NCBI GenBank assembly: GCA_014871385.1
Contig: CM026426.1
Span: forward strand, 59,806,084-59,870,083
Source of the DNA: Ceratodon purpureus
Lineage: Eukaryota > Streptophyta > Bryopsida > Pseudoditrichales > Ditrichaceae
Direction: 5' to 3'
DNA length: 64,000 nt
The translations under genes were made by a program, and so were the position numbers. The notes below the pieces were generated by a model. The model did not search any database. It saw nothing but the letters and a program-made list of their open reading frames with translations, and was not told the origin of the DNA. This document shows, in pieces, positions 58,498 to 64,000 of this stretch (its first letter is position 1; each line of letters opens with the position of its first letter).

Positions 58498-61400
58498 GAT
58501 GGGTGGTCGACATAAAGATGACAAATTAACATTCTGGAGATGGTCCAATCAGAGGGAGAAGAAGGCAACTGGTAACGATGAGGAAGTAAGGTTGGAGCCT
58601 GGGACAAAGGATTCGACCTGCGCATCCAACAAAAAAGGAAACGACGCTGGACCTTTGCGCAGGAGCAGCGGACTCTAGCAGACGAGGATGAAAATTCCAT
58701 CAAAAATTGGAAGTAGTGGTTCTTGAGCACAACGAGAGGATGATGAAGAAGTTTTGATTGGAACGACACCTTTGCCAGGTATGTACTGCAGACCAATAAG
58801 AGTTGATGTCTTCACTTGCACTTTGCTCAACTCTACTGTCTGACTATATGTGCACAGTTGTACTAAATTTGGATCAAATTATGAACATGAACCCATTTGT
58901 AATGACCTACTAGTGTAATTGTACGTACATTCCCTCGTGAAATTCATTGATGGCATGCACCTATCCTACTTTTTCATTCAAAAATAAGCTAAAGAAATGT
59001 AATTTGTTTGTGAACCTCAACAGTTTTATTAATCCATATCGAGTTCATACGCTCTGAAGACATGTAATGAGTATTGACTTACCGGTCGTCAACGTTGTTG
59101 AACCGTGCAATTTTAATTCATGGCGTTGTTTGTACCTCATTTCTGAACGTGAAATCATGGGAGTGTTTTTGAATATCGTTTTTAATCAGTGAACGTATTC
59201 AGACAAGTGTAATAGGAGTGAAAATGTGCCCAACGGTCTGCGAGGAATGGATGCTTCAAATTCAAAGGCAACGACAAACCTGGGAAAAAAAATTGGCGTC
59301 ACTTGATGTCAGAATGTGTACTTACGAGAAGAGATCCTACAGTGCTAGATTGGGCGATGACGGTCGTGGAGAGAGAAAATTGAAGAGAATTGAATCTCCA
59401 AAATGTATAAGACATATAAAACTTGACGACCTCGAACGCATGGAATTTGTGTTAACTTGTTTTTAATGGAAACGTTGCTTGCGTCAGTTAGTATTACATA
59501 ACGCGGTCTTCATACGTCCAGTGTCCTCGGTGCTTTGTTTGAGAGCTCTTTTGCTTTTAAAGGTATGTACTCCTTGCCTGTTTTCCTTCTGTATTCCGAA
59601 TCTATAATGAACCTATAGCGCCATGCATAACAAATACTATTATAAAGTTTTTATGATGCATTGCGTATGTAGGTAGTGGATGTTTTAGCCATACCTTTTA
59701 ATACTGACGATTTTGACTTGTACTTTTATTCTAAATCTGTTGTTGATAACGCAGTATCATTTGACGAGGTGAGTGGCACCACTGTGCAGTCCAATGACAG
59801 GGACTCGGAATGCGAGCAGAGACAAAAAGCATTCAAGACCCATCACAGGCGGAAATCTGAAGGGCACAGACTAAAAGAGTTGCTTGGAGAACAACGAAGA
59901 AAGGAACGCAGTAGGGAGAAGAAACGGAGATGGAGTATGAGTTCCAAGGACACCACCCAGAGCTTCCATACTTCTGGTGACGATCAAATAGGAAGAGGCC
60001 GGTTGCAAAAGACTGTGGATAGAGGAGAAGGAGCGAGCTTGAGAGGATTTCACAATGATCGGAATAATGGATGGATAAGAAACTCAAGGCGGGACGAAGC
60101 TGAAGGGTATGTTAGCAGCTCCTCTAAGTCAGACGAAGGTCGACTCCAACATTCGGATTCATGGAGGGATGCACGGCCTGCCTTCGATAAACGGAGACGC
60201 GGAGAACGGCACAGTGAGACATCATCGGATGAGGTTTCAAGCGAGAGAGACGATGACGCTCTTGTGCGTAGAGAATCAAAGCACGAACAGAAACTACCGG
60301 AATCATATAAGAGAAGGGAGAGTAGGAAGAAACATGCCACGATGACGAAGGAGGCTAACCAATGGCAATCAGAAGGGAAGAAGCCCTTTTTTGTGGTGGT
60401 CGACAAAGACACAGGGGAGGTGTACGGGAATGGATTAAAGAACTGGAAAAAAGAGGTCAAGAAAATTAGTTGCTCTTTGGATCCGTCAGTGGTGGACGTG
60501 AGGAGATTTCCAAAGGAGAAGTTGAGAAAAGCAAGGGAGAAACTGGTTGAAAAGTTTGAGTACAGCTCTAAGCTTAGTAAAGGCTTTTTTCGGAGGGTGC
60601 TTGGTAGGGCGCTAAGTCAGAGACGGAATGCTATCCTAGCTCTCATTGATAGCAAAGTTCCATGCCTCCTATCGTTTGACGAGAGAATATGGAACACTCT
60701 ACGAAAGTATAAAGACGACCCTGCAACCCTCAAGAAAAGGGAGAATACTCAACGGGCACGTGCGTCTAGAGGCTTAGGTGGGCGTACAGGACCTCTTGGA
60801 AAATCCGGCGTTAGAGAGAAATTACGTGAGATTCTAGGCCGATCACGAGACCCTGAAGAGGTGGCTCAGGAAATGAAACGTGACAAGGGCTGTGGAGGGA
60901 GAAAGCGCAAACCCGCAGCGATTCTCCAAATTGAGTCGCGTGAAGCAAGGTGCTGCCATACATATCACTGTGTCAAGATTTTCCGTTATTTCTTTGATAC
61001 TCCTAAGTACGATACAATTTACAGTACTATTTGCGCATGATGGTCTAATGCAGTGTGGCATGTGGATTAACCAATTTTGAAATCCGAGTGAATGTTCTAA
61101 CTAAATATTGGATGCTTCCCTGATGGAATCGGCGCTCCGAAGAAGAATGATGTTAGTGAGGAAATAGATGACAGAGAACAGACGTCACAGAAGCTAACAG
61201 CTTTGGAGAGGTGTTTGCAGAAGGAGCTCATCCTTCAGGATCCTTTCGTTTAGTAGAAGTGGAATGAGCTTCAAATGCTGAGAGCAAAGGACCGCCCAAG
61301 TAACAACTCAGGCAATGAACAACATCCAAACCAGGAAGCTGTAGAGAGCAATCCCGTACTGGACGTAGCAGTTGTGGAAGATGTCAAGACTAAGGTATGA

Positions 61401-61795
61401 TGCTAATAAAATGAATTGCAATGGCTGACTATTTCATTTTAATTTTTCCCTACCAAACTCAGGTTACTTGTCTCTCCTCGACCATGTCCATGTTTTTCTG
61501 TTTTGCATCAAATCCGCCTGTTCTTTCTAGAGTTTATATTTATTTTTCTTTTATCTACTAGGTTTGTTTTAACAGAATCTACCGTGTTATCTAACCCTAT
61601 ACAAAAAATATACGGATTTATTGTTTATGGAATGGAATTCGGATCTGATTGGATCAGCGTCTGCATAGCAATAAGGTTGCTGTATGACAAGTCCAATAGA
61701 GTACTAAATTAACGATGTCCCTGTAACAGGGCATCGATGAGAGTGCTGGTGCGGGTCAGAAGGCTGATTCTGATACGGAACCATCCGCAGCTTAG
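58498..61795 (+). CDS. Basic coiled-coil protein, possibly derived from a transposon ORF
   Basis: The main exon (about 59676-60949) encodes about 425 residues. It begins with an acidic lead, passes through a long Arg/Lys/Glu/Ser-rich region, and ends in a folded block with FVVVDKDTGEVYGNGLKNWK, a W-x2-L-x-KY motif, an N-x2-R-x6-GRTGP stretch and LREILGRSRDPEEVAQEM. It ends before GTGCTG. The terminal exon 61730-61795 joins in phase to an exon ending at 61394 (DVKTK / GIDESAG) and closes at TAG. Smaller exons may lie at 58498-58677 (MGGRHKDDKLTFWRW) and 59221-59466. TAG-TAG at about 61251-61256 upstream of KWNELQ is unexplained unless it is an acceptor. The folded block recalls the plant Transposase_24 (Ptta/En/Spm) pattern. 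Function unknown; the exon map is partial. Confidence 0.5.
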
Positions 61796-62756
61796 TTGAC
61801 ACGGAACACTAGATCAAGGGTTGCATAGAAGCAGGTTGCAGACGTTACTGCTAAAGCAACAGCATCTTAACGCACTAAAAATCTTCAAGCCTAGGTCTAC
61901 AAAATCGCAATGACTAATATGTTTGCACTCAAAAAATTGCAGGTGAGACTGTGATTAGTACTTCTAGAGAAACATGATGGAAACGTACTTCAATAGAGCT
62001 ATTGTGAGCAAAGCTGTGTATAGAGATTGAATAAGAGTATGGCACTCGCATGTGGGAGCACACAAATGTTGGAAGTGGTCAGATGTACAAGAATCCATGC
62101 TCTGTCCACTGGTCACATTGTCCGCCGCTGTGTAGAAATCCGCATCCGCAGCTACGAAGAGGGCTGTATATTGGAAATACTCGAATTGAGCAGTAATAAA
62201 TAAAACTGTGCAAATATTATACGCATTGCAGATCCTGCACATTTTATCTCTCATTCAAATTCTTGCATAGCTACGCCATGCACGCCATACAATTGATGCA
62301 ATATACGCAGATCACGCCGCAATTCCTAGCAACAAGTGTTCCACTGACGCTAGAACACGTAACTGCTGATGGTTTTAGAATAAAAGGAATATCAGTTGGC
62401 GTCTATTCTTGGAGTTCGACATGTTTGTATGGTAAATTACACGTAAGTTTCGGAGACACAAGTCAAGACCCATTCTCTGCATGTTAAAAGTTTTGCTAAT
62501 TGTTTAAGGTGTAAATAATGAGGTGGACTTTGAAGTTTGGAATAGAGCACAATTTAAAATGATACTTGGTATGGTGTAGCTAAAGAAAGAGGATGAACGG
62601 ATTGCATGCAAGAAGAAAATAGTCTATGGAAAGCATTACAATGGTAAATGTTTTCTATAAGAGGTAAGAGATCTTTACGAAGTTATTCTACCCTTTCTCA
62701 TTCAAAAATGAAAAGGTGTATCAGAAAAAATTATGTATTCTTTTTAAAACATGTGA
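61796..62756. other. No gene seen
   Basis: About 1 kb of AT-rich sequence. The frame at 62263-62487 is short and without motif; I do not support it as a gene. Confidence 0.4.
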
Positions 62757-63045
62757 TTGAAATTGAGGATGAAAAGTAAGGATTATAAAATTACCAAGGG
62801 AGTAAATGAATTTTTGGTTGACTTCAAAAATGTATTTCTAAAAGAGTTGAAGAAATTGCCAACTAGAAGACATGTCAATCATGTTGTAGATTTGGATACT
62901 ACCGCTGCTTGTGTAACCAAGGCATTCCACTGTCATTCTCTGGCTTAAAATATTATGCTGAAGAATCAATTGAAAAATAATTGAACAAAGATTACATCAG
63001 ACCCAACAAATTACCACTATGGCAAACTACGGATCCTAGGAGTGG
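62757..63045 (+). mobile_element. Ty3/gypsy pol fragment
   Basis: A short frame (NEFLVDFKNVFLKELKKLPT, then RRHVNHVVDLDTTA) matches the segment just upstream of reverse transcriptase in gypsy elements, where the usual pattern is an LPP.R..DH.IDL block. It continues in broken form (KDYIRP). The fragment ends where the sequence changes composition at about 63030. Confidence 0.55.
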
Positions 63046-64000
63046 GGGGCAAAGGACTAGGTGGGTGGAACCTTGGGAGCAAAGGCTTTTAACCTTCCAG
63101 GGGTCAATGGATCAATGAGAGGTGTCTTACTTTGTGCTGATTTGAAGGGTTTTGTTTCCAAGAGCTGAGAGAGACTATTAGTGCAATTAATTTTACCTTG
63201 ATGTTGTGGCAACACGGCCATGTGCTCTCTAGGGTTTTTGAGGTATGCTCCGTAATATTTGGCTTCGACAAAGACGAGAACATTGTGCATATTACACAAA
63301 ACAAAGCCAAGCTTGTTGGCAAGAAGGTTGCCCGGGAGGTAGAAGAGGAATTCTTCGCAGATGATGAGGACAATGTTCTAAACAAGGTATCGGCCGTGGT
63401 TACCCCCTCCTTGTGGCATATGAGGCGGAGTCAAGTTACCCCGTGGAGGCATCAACAAGGTTGAAGAAAAGTCCCTCAACATTGTATACAATGCTGTACC
63501 TTCCGAACATTGCCGACAAGTTTCAGAGTACCTCGCAAGTTGAATCAAGGCACAAAATTTTGGTCTCTATTATGTATGAGAAGCCAGATGTGTCGAAAGA
63601 TACTTTCCAAAAAAACTTCAATTATCGGCTTAAAACAACCTCTTCTACTAGTTTGGAACCAAGCGGCAATGAAGAGTGTGGAGGAGTGGGTTGGCGACGG
63701 TATATGCTATGCGATCTACGCATTCCTCATTTTGCTTTCAAAGCCATCAATGAAGTCTACGAAGGTGAGGGTAACCAATTTCTGGTAGGAGATAACGTCA
63801 CAGCAATTGCTTTGATATATCATTGTTGTCTTTTACTGTTGACCAGTTACTGTTCTTTGTCCCCTTCTTGGTGGGCAGGCGATACCGGCTGTGCAATTAA
63901 ACTTTGCATAATGTCTACACTTACACTTACCACTCATTCTTGTAATACTGCAGAGGAGCCAAGCTAAGGTACTAGAAATCGTGCAAAGCGAGGAAGAGAA
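63046..64000. other. Unassigned; possible exons on the plus strand
   Basis: Frames at 63198-63386 (FGFDKDENIVHITQNKAKLV, then an acidic segment ending before GTATCG) and 63413-63967 (QVESRHKILVSIMYEKPDVS) are moderately protein-like. I recognise no family and cannot join them with confidence. The window ends inside this region. Confidence 0.3.

Noticed and set aside
1..64000. tRNA, rRNA, snRNA genes and CRISPR arrays
   Set aside because: I saw no cloverleaf with an A/B box pair, no rRNA core sequence and no regularly spaced direct repeats of CRISPR type; the tandem repeats have no unique spacers.

Overview
The window is nuclear DNA of a land plant. It is gene-poor, AT-rich in long stretches, full of introns and dominated by transposable elements. 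The strongest plant signals are a CACTA transposase of the tnp2/DUF4218 type, Ty3/gypsy elements, and a five-exon MED7 gene of plant length. The protein-kinase-like and RING-like families at the left edge look to me like families expanded in bryophytes, so a moss or moss relative is my best guess. That guess rests on recollection and was not tested by a search.

Layout. 1-4.9 kb: a truncated kinase-like gene, a small unrecognised coding exon and a broken coiled-coil/RING gene, with two GC-rich degenerate arrays built on a CGCTCGCGCC-like unit. 4.9-9.3 kb: non-coding AT-rich DNA with a TA microsatellite, degenerate repeats and one clean PIF/Harbinger-type MITE. 9.4-19.8 kb: a large minus-strand, intron-rich gene whose C-terminal half is a Crypton-like tyrosine recombinase, with a duplicated leader segment, four TATA-bearing repeats and a GC-rich hairpin beyond its 5' side. 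Diverged copies of a dispersed repeat lie in inverted orientation at 9.4 and 19.6 kb. 19.3-20.5 kb: a long imperfect inverted repeat. 21.8-23.4 kb: an apparently intact MED7 gene on the minus strand, the one clear housekeeping gene. 24.5-27.4 kb: an old, heavily decayed Ty3/gypsy element. 29.5-42.3 kb: minus-strand exons of unrecognised or broken genes, including two copies of a BRCT domain and two copies of another related module. 42.3-47.0 kb: a four-exon CACTA tnp2 transposase with five in-frame stops. 47.6-56.8 kb: a complete but inactivated Ty3/gypsy LTR retrotransposon with 670-bp LTRs, carrying an unusual long region after the integrase. 58.5-61.8 kb: a plus-strand gene for a basic, coiled-coil-rich protein that may derive from a transposon ORF. 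62.8-63.0 kb: another gypsy fragment.

Common theme. Most coding regions other than MED7 carry premature stops. These are mostly TAG, and a large share sit in the tetramer CTAG, as expected if CCAG/CTGG (CHG methylation sites) decay by deamination. At two CACTA sites and one gag site the surrounding family pattern calls for tryptophan or suits it well. So the window reads as a methylated, TE-rich neighbourhood around one conserved gene. The item that most deserves follow-up is the Crypton-like recombinase, a class I do not recall being described in land plants.

Limits. Exon joins were worked out by hand from frame, phase and GT/AG signals. Family names come from motif recognition, not from a search.
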